Of a stretch of 64,000 nucleotides of DNA, positions 53,701 to 62,799 are shown piece after piece. The number at the start of each line of letters is the position of its first letter. Within the stretch, counting starts at the first letter, position 1. The stretch comes from Cymbomonas tetramitiformis. Lineage: Eukaryota > Chlorophyta > Pyramimonadophyceae > Pyramimonadales > Pyramimonadaceae. The stretch is taken from NCBI GenBank assembly GCA_001247695.2, contig LGRX02034578.1, positions 1-64,000 of the forward strand, given 5' to 3'. A model generated the notes under the pieces. It saw nothing but the letters and a program-made list of their open reading frames with translations. It was not told the DNA's origin and made no database searches. A program made the translations under genes and the position numbers.

Positions 53701-56700
53701 ACGTGTTCTCTGGGTCGGCGCGCCACTCAGCCATAAAGTGGCGTAGGATCCTCTCAATGAGGTTGCTATCCTTGGTGTAGGGGGGATTGCACCAGACGTG
53801 CTTTCCCCGCCATTGCTGCTTGAGGCACTCCGTCCAATAGGTGTCCACCTGGCGGTTGACGCCCATGGAGTCACAACACGCGTCCACGTCGAACGGGCCG
53901 TACTGCGCTGAGATCTCTTCGAACTTCTCCTTTACCAGTTTCCAGTCCTGCCGGTCTACCACGTTATCGTAGTGGGAGCTTGACGCGGGAGGGGAACTTT
54001 GTTTGCTGGGAGGGGAAGGACTAAGGGGAGTTGAGGGGGCTGGAGAGGGGGCTTGCTCCGGTTGCGAGCGAGAGCGAGTAGTGACGCCCGCAAGGGTGGC
54101 TTCATGCAAGGCGCGCTCCGCGGTGTGCAACGTCTCAGCTGCGTCTTCCCACAGGTCGGGGGTTTCCACCCAGGTGAGCCCATTCAGATGAGTGAGCTCC
54201 CCAACGACCAACGGGGGGCTGACCGGAGGTACAGACTCGTCTTCAGAGTCGGAGTAATCAAACGTGGAGTCGAGCACCGAGATGGGGTCTTCAAGGGTCT
54301 TGACTTTAGCAGGCTTCTCGGACGGCTCTTCGTCGGTGTCGTCCTCGTCGATTGCACCGAATACTGAGGTGGGATCGGCGGGGGTTGAGCTCTCAGCCGA
54401 CTCCCTTGGCACACTCTGACGAGGCTCGTCTGTGTCCCGGTCGACCACGCCCTTCTCCTTGAGCCCCTCTCTGGCGGATGATTGCTTGTAGTCCGGTCGT
54501 CTGGATTGGGCGTCCGGAACTACTAGGCATCGGCCAGGTACGTGCTCCATTTGGTGCACGCCCACTTCCACCAAGTCTTCATACCAGCGTGCCTGGCGTC
54601 GACTCAGCTCCCGAGCCGGCGCGAAGAGCCACTGCAAGGGTTTGTGGTCACCCATGAGTTTGAAGTCGGTGAATATAAGGTAATGCCTCCACGTCACTGT
54701 GGTGCAGTGGTGGATGGCGCACAGCTCCCGCTCCCCAGCGTGGTAGTTCTGCTCGGCCGAGGAGAATTGCCTGCTCTCGAAGGCCAACGGCTGAAGACCT
54801 CGTCCCAGGTCTTGCATCAGCACGCCTCCTAGTGCGACCGCACTCGCGTCGGTCTGCACGCAAAATGGGCGAGACCCATCGGCTGCTGAGCGCTGGTCCG
54901 GTAGGGCGAGGATTGGTGCTGAAATCAATGCTGACTTCAATCGTTGGAAGGCTTCTTTCTCCTCCTTGCCCCAAGTCCATGGCACTCCCATCTTCGTGAG
55001 GCGAGTGAGAGGGTGGGCAATGTGAGCGAAGGACTGGATGTACCGCCGGTAAAAGCCACACATTCCAAGGAATTGGCGCACGTGGGTGACAGTCTCGAGC
55101 TCCGGCCAGTCGCGAACCGAGGCAACTTTGTCGCGTTGGGGGCGACAACCTTCCTTACTGCACACATGGCCAAGGAAGCGTACTGCTCGCATGCACAACT
55201 TCAACTTGCTCCGCTTGAGGTATACTTTGTGCTGGCGACAGGCCGCTAGTACAGCTCGTACATGGCCGACATGCTGCTCAGGTGTGTCACTGAAAATCAT
55301 GATGTCGTCCACGAACACTCTGCAGAAGGGTAGGTGTCCGAGGTACTGCGTCATCATTCTTTGCCACGTGCTCGGTGAGTTGCTCAGTCCCATAGGCATG
55401 ACCAGCCACTCATAAGCTCCGAAATGGGTGGTCATGGCTGTCTTCTCGATGTCCTCCTGTTCCATGGGAACTTGCCAGAATCCCCACAAGGCGTCTGCTG
55501 TGGAGAAGACGGTTGCTCCTTGTAGGTCATCGAGGAGGGTTTGTACGTCAGGAAGAGGGTACTTGTCCTTGACCGTGATCTCATTTATCGACCTGTAGTC
55601 GATAACCAAGCGCAACTCCTTAGGGTTGCTCGGCTTCGGCACCATAAGTACCGGACAACCCCAGGGAGACGCCGATGGACGGATGTACCCCTTGGCCAAC
55701 AGCTCGTCAAGTTGTGCACGAAGTTGCCGAAGCTCCTCTTGCGACAACTTGTAGTTACGCCGATGTAGCGGCTGCCCACTCCAGTCGGATCGCAAGCGAA
55801 TGTTGTTCTTGTAGTCGCGGCTTTGGACGGAGTCAGGCAGCTCCGTACATATGACGTCCCTGAACTCCTCCTCAAGGTCGCGCAGCTGTTGCCATATCTC
55901 CGGGGACACTGTCTCGTCAATCTCGTCCGGCTCCTCCGCTTCCATGGCATGGGGCTTGGGCGGCGGTGTCGGTGACGGTGGTTCCTCGGCCACAGGAGCG
56001 GCCTGCTCTTGAGATAAACCTTCAGTATGGGGCTTCTCGTCGCTCCAGCGCACACGCTTGCGTCGCGGCCGACGTTCGCGGAGTAAGCGCCTTCCCTGCT
56101 CCAGCGCGGCTGCGGCTTCGGCATGCCAGGTGGGTGGTTTCCCTTGCGCGTGGTCGTCGATTGCTTGGGCACGTACGTGCTCAGGTAATAAAGCAAATGC
56201 TCCCAAAGCTTCGCGCTTGCTCTGGAAGAACCCCAGATGTAGGTTGTTGGATGGCGCATTGTCCGCCGGGGGGCCAACAGCACCCTCCAGCGCGACCACG
56301 TCAAAGTTTTGTGGGCGGGTGGACTCCACTGTTGCGTACACCTTATCCAAGTGGTCCTCGTCACTGGTGCCTGGGCTAGGCCGCACAGATTCCCGGAGGA
56401 GTAGAGCGTCCTCGGCTTCGGAGTCAGTGTCTGACGCGGACATCAGCGCAGGCGCGTCCGTCTCACCCAGATCCGCTCGGGAGGAGTCCATGGCGCCCGC
56501 GACTTGGGCGTCTTGCTGCTCAGAGCTAGACGTGGCGCAACGCTCGGACGAAGCGTCCCTAGGCTTGGCGTTGGTCTCGGCGTCGGTCTCTTCATTACAG
56601 GCGACCGCCCCGAAGGTGCCGTCGGGTGCTAGGTACACCACGAAGGCACACTCATCCTTAGATTGGAGGGCTCGAAGGTCCTTGCGTACCCTTTTGGGGT

Positions 56701-58462
56701 CCAACAAGACTCCTTGTACCAACGCCATGGCCTTATCCTTGGGTCTTGAGGGGTCTGGCGTTCCCGGAGAGCAGCCTGTAATGACCACTCTCTTGCTTCC
56801 AGAACCAAACCGGATGGAACCCCATCGGGAGTAATCCAGGGTGACTGGGGAGTGAGAGGCCAGCCAAGGTCCTCCAAGGATAATATCCACGCAAAGATCA
56901 ATGGGCATCACTCTGAGCTCCAATTGCTTGACGTACAACCCCTTGGTGGTCTCTGCTTGCAGTCGAGGACGGACGCACGTGTTGACATCGTACGACGCGC
57001 CGTCAGCTACTCGCACTCGCATGGGGTTTTCGTGAGGTCGAGGCGTCAGGGAGGGAATGCTGCGTACAGTCTTGTCCGAGATAATGTTGGTGGAGCACCC
57101 ACTGTCCACCAGCACCTTTACGCGACGACCGTTCACGTACGCCCAGAACAACAACAAGGTGGGGGCCTTGGAATTGTTGATCTGTCGAGGTGGCGCTCGC
57201 GATGTTGATACAGCCGCCAAGAGATCACTCCAACCAGGGCTCATGTCCCCACTGTCGATGATGCTGTTGAGCTGGCATATGAAGGGGTCGTCCTTGGCAT
57301 GAGGGTCGCCTAGGTCAGGAGGGTCGTCCATGTCAGAGTCCCATGGTAACTCGTAGGTGCCTGCATCGGCCAAGAGCCCTTGAGCGGTGGCGGTCTGCAC
57401 CAGGTCCCTGGGTGGGTGATCAGGTGGGTACAAGGCCACTTGGATGACCTTGTCCTTCGCTGCTCGCGCCATATCATTCGTCGCCAAGTCACTTGCGTAC
57501 TGGAGGAGTCCATCTTCTACTTCCTCTTGCGCTTGTTCCTTGGCTAAGATGTGCAGTAGCTCTTCGTCTATAGGAGAGTCCCGCTCCAAATATGGGAGGC
57601 CACTGGCATAATCCCGCTTAAGCTTCTCTCGTTGGCGAACCTTCTCCAGCCCACTGAGCCACCTCCTCCTTGGTGCTCCTTCAGCTCGAGCTGCATGGGT
57701 CGGTGACAGCCATGGTCGGGGGCGGTCACTCCATGTGGTTGAGGTTGCCTCGGCAGTCGTGCTGCCGTTAGGTGAGGGCGTACGAGGTCGACGCCCAAGC
57801 TGGATGTCTTGACGTCGTCGTCGGTATTCTTGCAGCCTTTTAAGTTTGTTAAGGGCTGCGGGTAAGGGTGACCGAGCTCGAGCTTCTCGCTTGTTGGCGG
57901 TAACCGCGCTGTGCGTTGGTGACCGCGTGGGTCCTCGGCTGTTGCGTCGATGCCCGGCTCTCCAAAGCGGTGGGCTCGTGCTCCGCGGAGGTGTACGGGG
58001 CGGTGCAAGGTCCGTTTCCAGAGCCTTGATGGAGGACCTCAAGCCCCGTGTGCCCACTTTGGAGCGTAAAGCGCTCGTCCCTTGCCCTCGGACAGCTCGA
58101 AATTGCCAACCTTGCAATGGTTGGCCCGTTGGCTCCAAGTGCACGCGGTAGCTCTCGGTCACCTTCAGGGTACGTCGGTGCCGTTTCTCAACGTGCTGGG
58201 AGTCGTCTGAGAGGTCCTCGCTCGTACACACTGGAGACTTGGCTTCCTTGCGAAGGCGAGCTTCGACCACTTGACGCTCCGGCGCGGGAGGAGGGCTAGT
58301 CATCGCCCGCGAGGGTAGCATGTTGAGCTCATCGGAGTCTAGGTATCCTGTGCAAGGAGCACTCCGCCTTTGACGTCGACGGGCTCTTCTCCACTTCTCC
58401 CGCAACTGCTGCTCCGAGAGGTAGGAGGGGGGCTCATCGCGGGGATGTGGGCCCGAGCTCAT
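50708..58462 (-). CDS. pol: Pol polyprotein: PR, RT, RNase H, Dam-like MTase, integrase, chromodomain, C5-MTase
   Basis: 2584 residues, one frame. N-terminal ~380 residues are Arg/Ser/Pro-rich and disordered. Aspartic protease at about 453 (VLVDSGCSTN). Reverse transcriptase about 900-1080, with LRLVIDYRSIN, FSTADALWGFWQVP and FVDDI (1050-1054). RNase H from about 1200 (QTDASAVALGG) to HKPLQWLF. Dam-like N6-adenine methyltransferase about 1497-1646, with FDVDACCD and NPPY at 1559-1562. Integrase HHCC at 1759-1800 (CLIC), catalytic acids at about D1830, D1892 and E1928 (35 residues between the last two). Chromodomain about 2157-2222 (YMVKWVGMPRSENEWKT). C5-methyltransferase from about 2298, with LFCGTGSVERQF, SPPCTEYS (Cys about 2363) and FIENPRG (about 2404). 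All catalytic motifs look intact. The ATG overlaps the Gag stop (ATGA), so stop-restart translation is likely. A self-encoded protease would cut out the enzymes. Confidence 0.9.
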   Translation of the reverse strand: MSSGPHPRDEPPSYLSEQQLREKWRRARRRQRRSAPCTGYLDSDELNMLPSRAMTSPPPAPERQVVEARLRKEAKSPVCTSEDLSDDSQHVEKRHRRTLKVTESYRVHLEPTGQPLQGWQFRAVRGQGTSALRSKVGTRGLRSSIKALETDLAPPRTPPRSTSPPLWRAGHRRNSRGPTRSPTHSAVTANKREARARSPLPAALNKLKRLQEYRRRRQDIQLGRRPRTPSPNGSTTAEATSTTWSDRPRPWLSPTHAARAEGAPRRRWLSGLEKVRQREKLKRDYASGLPYLERDSPIDEELLHILAKEQAQEEVEDGLLQYASDLATNDMARAAKDKVIQVALYPPDHPPRDLVQTATAQGLLADAGTYELPWDSDMDDPPDLGDPHAKDDPFICQLNSIIDSGDMSPGWSDLLAAVSTSRAPPRQINNSKAPTLLLFWAYVNGRRVKVLVDSGCSTNIISDKTVRSIPSLTPRPHENPMRVRVADGASYDVNTCVRPRLQAETTKGLYVKQLELRVMPIDLCVDIILGGPWLASHSPVTLDYSRWGSIRFGSGSKRVVITGCSPGTPDPSRPKDKAMALVQGVLLDPKRVRKDLRALQSKDECAFVVYLAPDGTFGAVACNEETDAETNAKPRDASSERCATSSSEQQDAQVAGAMDSSRADLGETDAPALMSASDTDSEAEDALLLRESVRPSPGTSDEDHLDKVYATVESTRPQNFDVVALEGAVGPPADNAPSNNLHLGFFQSKREALGAFALLPEHVRAQAIDDHAQGKPPTWHAEAAAALEQGRRLLRERRPRRKRVRWSDEKPHTEGLSQEQAAPVAEEPPSPTPPPKPHAMEAEEPDEIDETVSPEIWQQLRDLEEEFRDVICTELPDSVQSRDYKNNIRLRSDWSGQPLHRRNYKLSQEELRQLRAQLDELLAKGYIRPSASPWGCPVLMVPKPSNPKELRLVIDYRSINEITVKDKYPLPDVQTLLDDLQGATVFSTADALWGFWQVPMEQEDIEKTAMTTHFGAYEWLVMPMGLSNSPSTWQRMMTQYLGHLPFCRVFVDDIMIFSDTPEQHVGHVRAVLAACRQHKVYLKRSKLKLCMRAVRFLGHVCSKEGCRPQRDKVASVRDWPELETVTHVRQFLGMCGFYRRYIQSFAHIAHPLTRLTKMGVPWTWGKEEKEAFQRLKSALISAPILALPDQRSAADGSRPFCVQTDASAVALGGVLMQDLGRGLQPLAFESRQFSSAEQNYHAGERELCAIHHCTTVTWRHYLIFTDFKLMGDHKPLQWLFAPARELSRRQARWYEDLVEVGVHQMEHVPGRCLVVPDAQSRRPDYKQSSAREGLKEKGVVDRDTDEPRQSVPRESAESSTPADPTSVFGAIDEDDTDEEPSEKPAKVKTLEDPISVLDSTFDYSDSEDESVPPVSPPLVVGELTHLNGLTWVETPDLWEDAAETLHTAERALHEATLAGVTTRSRSQPEQAPSPAPSTPLSPSPPSKQSSPPASSSHYDNVVDRQDWKLVKEKFEEISAQYGPFDVDACCDSMGVNRQVDTYWTECLKQQWRGKHVWCNPPYTKDSNLIERILRHFMAEWRADPENTSAMFLLPDYDASWRTLIQPKYGLHVVKVFDLKDAKGHPTCLFESPDGGRPALRWPVLLVWAPAASRTRPRAKSARAPAAQGASEPMVTSGPAAKARATKGPLKACQFVKALRAEYERSPYLTMLKEELLAAPHQRTDTFRMVDDMIWRIAEGRYQLVLSSDSPLREIVMREAHESPAAGHTGRDKTLARIVRRFWWPRMNKDVTDWTRSCLICQQTRPRNSYPDGQLNPLQVPVRLWQVVSIDFVTGLPRTERGYDAFATFTDKLSKMVHVVPMLYSDSSAEQVARMYFDHVWRLHGAPMKIVCDRDSRFRDAFHMELHRLMGVQVASTTPYHPQGDGQAEHTNHTVERMLRAYVDANQTDWDLWCTPVEYAINDSRSAVTGFTPFELCYGHAPASQLDFFVEAALASRRGRAKGGRGDVVKKGTAHETARQFVQQLQTARDRLLVAQQQQVAQYDARHRARRYAIGDMVWVDATHLTQPGDRGLHKKLLKKRLGPMEVLEAFHSDRQMELATEDRGAPAAYRLKLPPQWKVHDVFTVDRLTPVESGQDKFADRSAEIPPPPVDVSGRKEMAVECIERSRTRRRSGRTWTEYMVKWVGMPRSENEWKTREDLEFDGVGRKGIPNRALQEFEKVEAKRQEREKSRVTRKREESAGAIWLTDPEELQAGGMAWIPEERADDEVGTFATVSSTSFMPSQGPGRGAARLQPSRRPIRILVLFCGTGSVERQFSKQFPGCEVVSVDIQNRWKPTHCENVLHWDYRQFSPKHFDVIWASPPCTEYSQAKTVGIRNLRGADRQVRRTLEIIKYLQPSFYFIENPRGRAPHGLHTRRCMQGLPPPHLATYCKYGMPYKKPTHFWTNAPIATLKSCDPENPCDFKRRYGRHEKMAQSGSASSVSGDPRPGMGAGWHVYGIPAALLKQLFSSLPVEQPVGAIAAVCEYLAELLWRDENETGLNDERVCANPEEADEEPVTLMPEYSPTPPPVMSDDSEWDTMGSESA

Positions 58463-61400
58463 TGGGACTTGGAGGGTACTCCGAGCTCGAGGGAGTCCTC
58501 CGCGGCAAAATCCATTAGTTCCTTTGGCAACACCGCGTTGAGCACGTCGCAGTATTCATCCGTTTCCACTTCGTGCATGACCATGTCCAAAGTTTCAGCC
58601 AGAAGTGCTTTGGCCCACTCCTTCTTACGAAGAGCAGCCTGTGGGCACTCTCGAGCATAGTGCTCTTTGCTTTGGCACAACTTGCAACCAGTGTACTCCG
58701 GGGAGCCCAGACGTTGCCCAGTAGGAGTTACACCCGCGGGACGATCTTCGGCTAGAGCTAGTAGCTCCTCCGAGACCTCCACCGCTGCCAGTAGCTGCAC
58801 TGGCGCTCTCCTACTCGTCGCGTTGTTCAAATGCAACTCCGCCTCAATGGCGTATTCCAGCGCTAGGCGTCGACTGGCTGGAAGGGCGCGGTCGAGGAGG
58901 ATCAAGGGGGTTCCCTTCCGCTCTGCAATCTCGAACGCCTCCTTCCGTACCTCCGCGGATAAGCCCGAGAGGAAGACGTCCAGGAGGTCGGATTCCGGAA
59001 CCGGTGTGGTGAGCTCGTGTGTCGCCAACATGGTCACTACGCGATGGGCTAGATGCAGTCCATCCCAAAACTCGCGCACTTTGCGCGGTGTCGCCATGCG
59101 TCCTTGAGTTTGGCGTACTCGGCGTAGGAACGAGCCCAAGGTGGCCATTTCACTCTTCAGCGGCACGATCAGCTTCGCCAGCGGTACAATGACCTTCTCA
59201 AGGTTCAACGACTTGTCCGCCTCGGCATCCAGGAGAACCCCTCGCAGCTCCGTTCCTTCGGAGCTAGGCGTAGGGAAGCAATGCTGGGTGATCTCCTTCA
59301 ACAAGATATGCACCGAGAGAATCGGCTCTCCGAGCTCGAACGCTCCGTTGGGCACGTTGCACGGGGTGTTCATCGCGAGGAGCACCACTGGAAGGGCTAA
59401 GCACCTGTCGAACTCGTCCACGAACCGCAACAGCGGGCCGAAGGGGTTCGTGGACCCTTCCAGCGGTGCTGAGTACAAGGACATGATGTCCTTCGCGGCC
59501 TTGAGGGCATATGAGTGCCTCGTGTACTCCTCCCTTTGCTGCCTGCCATCATTGTACGAGGACCTCCTACTCGAACCGAAGCTGTAGGACGTCTCATCGT
59601 CGGGTGGATCGTCACCGCCTCCGCCCCCGCCATGGCCGCGACGTCCATCTCCAAGATTCCGCGAGGGGTCGCTAGGCGCGTCAGAAGTGGGGTCGCCAGG
59701 CGGCTCATTCCCCCCCCCTTGATGGCCACCGGGTCCTCCCGGGTCGTCACCGTCGTCATCACCATCGCCTCCACCGTCGTCGCCTCCGCCGCCCCCATTG
59801 GTCCCACCAATTGCTGAGGATGGCCTCGGGGTCACTGAAGGGAAGCGGTCAAAGGCTCCCGGCCAAACTCCGCGCGTGCAATATATACACAACGGCAGGA
59901 ATTGAGTGGTTTCCGACAAGTCTGAAAGAGCTGTAAGCCCGCAATTCCATATGGCTACAGGGGGCTGCGGGCTACGAGCGCATCTCGAGCACGGAACGTT
60001 GGACGTGCTGGACGCGACTTCGTCGTACACGCAACAAACGATCGCCGTTCCCGCCAGAGGTGGTGAAGGAAGTTGAGAGGCCGGGGCTTCGGAGACCGGC
60101 GGTCCACACCCAGACGCTAGGTCATGGTCTCGGTACCTTCTTGCTACGTCACAGAACATGCGTTCCGCTTCCATCTTGCCCACGTGGCCAGGTAAGTGCT
60201 CCTCCACGTGTGCACGGATAGCGGTAACGGCTGGCACACTAATGGACCTCCAATCCATTTTGGCTAGGCGGTCATGCACACTCGTGGGGGAAGATGCACG
60301 CTTGGAGGCGTCCTCCTCGAACGTCACGCCTTTGTGGCCCCGTACGTCCACAGTCGTGGCTGACGGGGGCACCATCAGAGCTTCGTGTTCAGCTTCTTGA
60401 GCGTCACTTGTGACGGTCGCATAGCTCGCGGGGGTATTAGGTGGTTGTTCTGGCCGTGAGTGCGCTCGTCCGTCAGCGGCTTCAAGGGCGGCTTGCACCA
60501 CTATCTTGCTCTCCGCCACTTGTTGCTCCAGCAGTCGTTGCTCTCGAGCTGCTTGGTCAAGTTGCTGGCGTTGCTCTTCCGCGGCGCGCTGCATTTCTCG
60601 AAGTTGTTGGTGATGACGTGCAGCTTCCTCCGCCTGCGATGCTACAGCTTGCTCATGCTGATGCGAGACAACGTCCGCGGCATGCTGCATGCGCGCTATC
60701 TGCTCCTCAGCAGATTCGAGAGCGGCCCGTCGCGCTTCTTGGCACACCGTGGTGCGGAGCTCCTGATGCATCCGGGTTGCTTCCTCCACGGCATTGTGCA
60801 TGTCCATGCGCAACGCTGTGAGCTGCGCTTGGTGCGCAGTGGCCGCATCTAACGCGACTCGTTCGGACTCCTCTTGCAGCTCTCGTAGTTGCCGCTCGTG
60901 TCGCGTGACTTGAGCTTGGCGCCGCCGTTGGCGTCCACCCTTTCGCCGAGAGCTCCTTGATGAAGAGGTGTGCGAGGCGTCAGAGGAGAGCGCTTCAGAA
61001 GAAGATGTTTGACACGATGAAAGTGTGGACTTCTCCTCACTGGACGAAGAGGTGGAGTCGTACATCAGTTTACCTTCGTCACTGCGACGTCGAGCCTTGG
61101 CGAGCTTACGCTTGGCCAACTTCTGCCGCTTCCGCTCCTGCTTCGCCACCTCCTTCTCGTGGGCTAACTCCGTCAAAGCCTGGACACGTACAGCACGTTC
61201 TCGTTGTGTGGGTCGTGGGGCGGATGAAGCTTTTGATCGAGGTGGTTGTGGGGCGGAGTCAGCGGAATGAACGTCTTCCTCATCGATCGTGGAGTCATCT
61301 TCAGACGACAAGACGCCATAGGGGTTGCGGCTAGGTACAGATTGTGCGCCATGCTGTTGAACACTTGCTCCCAAGGTGGTTGTACGCCTTAGAGTCTTTA

Positions 61401-62799
61401 TCACCTCCTCGACGCTCACTCCCAACCGCACCAGCCTTGCAGGCCGGTTGGCTGGGATGGTCGTGACGAGTGGTCGTGCAGAGTGGAGGTGATGATAATG
61501 GTGGTTTGCTGAGGTAACATGCGACAGAAGGAGTCCACGAGATGGGATCACGCGTTGCTCTCCACTCTTCGTTCTCAGCTGCACCTCCCATGTGATTGCA
61601 GCGATGGAGTCTTCCTGGCCACACAGGCGGCGAAGATGTCTACGCAAGGTCGCCCATTGCTTCGGGGTCACGTCAGGCGTGTCCGTCAGAGCTGACCACT
61701 CGTGGAGGACTTCGCGCTTCACATGTTGTTCACGCTGGACCGCAAAGGTGGTGCACTTGGAAGCGAAGTCCACGGTAGCCTTCCACGCTTTCATACACTT
61801 CCTCACGTAGAACTCGGACCGGGCTATGTTGCACGCCGTGATTTCGAGAGTGATCTCTTTTACACGACGTTGTTCTTCTCGCCATGCACTCAAGAGCCGG
61901 GACGCCAATCGTGAACTTGCGTGTCCAGCAAAATCTTGCTTTTTGCGTTGGACCTGGTTCTTGCGGTGAACTCGCTCGTGCCATGCTGTAAGGGAAACAC
62001 GCATGCGCGCGAGACGGGCACGTAGGTGCCATGTCGTAAGTGCAGATGAAACACGCCCGCTGAGCACTCGTGCTGTCCAAGTACTCCACCAATTACGCAA
62101 TGCACATACCGCTAGAATATCCACTGCTACAGCTTGGCGTGCCAGCCTGACGCTCCACTCGTTCACGCTTGACAAACCGCGCTCGCCACTTGGAGGAGCA
62201 CTTTCACGCCTAGGCGTAAATATGTTGCTCTCATGGGTCTGGTTTCCAACGAGATGCTCTGGTGCCAAAGGCAAATGGTCAACTACAGCTTCGCTATGAG
62301 GAGATGATCTCAAATTATGAGCGGTGGCTATAGCGACCGTGTTGAGCTCCTCGAGAGCTGGTTGGCTACGTTGTAGACCTGAGGCACCTGCACCCCCTGC
62401 ACGCTGCTGGGGTGTAGAGTAGCACTCAAACGTGCGTACCATGGAAGATGCCAGCCCAGGAGAGTCACGCGAGCTGTCGGGGAAATTCGTGGGCGTGGCA
62501 GGCAGCGATGCTTGGGTGCGACGTTCCTCTTGAGGTAGAGGCGCGCTCGCCAGAAGCGCGTATTCGCCCTCCAGAGAGCGTTGTACTGCTCCCCCCCCCC
62601 TGCTGCCCCGCCGCGCCCCGGCCGGCGCCTCCCATTCCGGGACAAAGTACGGGGTGGGCCCCAAAGCCCCAAGCCCATCCCGGAGCTGAAACACCCGGGC
62701 CGAGCTAGAGAGCCCGGAGGGCCCAGAAGCAGCCTCCGCCACCCCCGAGCGCCGCTGAGGCGGAACATACAGCGAAGAAGCTCGCCGTGAAGAGGACAT
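58459..62799 (-). CDS. gag: Large Gag-like protein with zinc knuckle
   Basis: 1446 residues, far longer than ordinary Gag. The capsid-like region is at about 1096-1330 (helix-rich, SYALKAAKDIMSLYS to LEYAIEAELHLNN). A classic CX2CX4HX4C zinc knuckle (CKLCQSKEHYAREC) sits at about 1371-1384. N-terminal additions are unusual. At about 228-367 a Trp-rich series (ALTTWHLR, SLTAWHER, LLSAWREE, CMKAWKAT, VLHEWSAL) resembles Sfi1 centrin-binding repeats. A long charged coiled coil lies at about 530-775 (EEQRQQLDQAAREQRLLEQQ), and a Gly/Asp run at about 995-1020. The stop codon overlaps the Pol ATG. The ATG at 62799 is the first of the frame. It probably forms the particle and packages RNA; the extra domains may guide assembly or intracellular transport (inference). 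Confidence 0.8.
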   Translation of the reverse strand: MSSSRRASSLYVPPQRRSGVAEAASGPSGLSSSARVFQLRDGLGALGPTPYFVPEWEAPAGARRGSRGGGAVQRSLEGEYALLASAPLPQEERRTQASLPATPTNFPDSSRDSPGLASSMVRTFECYSTPQQRAGGAGASGLQRSQPALEELNTVAIATAHNLRSSPHSEAVVDHLPLAPEHLVGNQTHESNIFTPRRESAPPSGERGLSSVNEWSVRLARQAVAVDILAVCALRNWWSTWTARVLSGRVSSALTTWHLRARLARMRVSLTAWHERVHRKNQVQRKKQDFAGHASSRLASRLLSAWREEQRRVKEITLEITACNIARSEFYVRKCMKAWKATVDFASKCTTFAVQREQHVKREVLHEWSALTDTPDVTPKQWATLRRHLRRLCGQEDSIAAITWEVQLRTKSGEQRVIPSRGLLLSHVTSANHHYHHLHSARPLVTTIPANRPARLVRLGVSVEEVIKTLRRTTTLGASVQQHGAQSVPSRNPYGVLSSEDDSTIDEEDVHSADSAPQPPRSKASSAPRPTQRERAVRVQALTELAHEKEVAKQERKRQKLAKRKLAKARRRSDEGKLMYDSTSSSSEEKSTLSSCQTSSSEALSSDASHTSSSRSSRRKGGRQRRRQAQVTRHERQLRELQEESERVALDAATAHQAQLTALRMDMHNAVEEATRMHQELRTTVCQEARRAALESAEEQIARMQHAADVVSHQHEQAVASQAEEAARHHQQLREMQRAAEEQRQQLDQAAREQRLLEQQVAESKIVVQAALEAADGRAHSRPEQPPNTPASYATVTSDAQEAEHEALMVPPSATTVDVRGHKGVTFEEDASKRASSPTSVHDRLAKMDWRSISVPAVTAIRAHVEEHLPGHVGKMEAERMFCDVARRYRDHDLASGCGPPVSEAPASQLPSPPLAGTAIVCCVYDEVASSTSNVPCSRCARSPQPPVAIWNCGLTALSDLSETTQFLPLCIYCTRGVWPGAFDRFPSVTPRPSSAIGGTNGGGGGDDGGGDGDDDGDDPGGPGGHQGGGNEPPGDPTSDAPSDPSRNLGDGRRGHGGGGGGDDPPDDETSYSFGSSRRSSYNDGRQQREEYTRHSYALKAAKDIMSLYSAPLEGSTNPFGPLLRFVDEFDRCLALPVVLLAMNTPCNVPNGAFELGEPILSVHILLKEITQHCFPTPSSEGTELRGVLLDAEADKSLNLEKVIVPLAKLIVPLKSEMATLGSFLRRVRQTQGRMATPRKVREFWDGLHLAHRVVTMLATHELTTPVPESDLLDVFLSGLSAEVRKEAFEIAERKGTPLILLDRALPASRRLALEYAIEAELHLNNATSRRAPVQLLAAVEVSEELLALAEDRPAGVTPTGQRLGSPEYTGCKLCQSKEHYARECPQAALRKKEWAKALLAETLDMVMHEVETDEYCDVLNAVLPKELMDFAAEDSLELGVPSKSQ

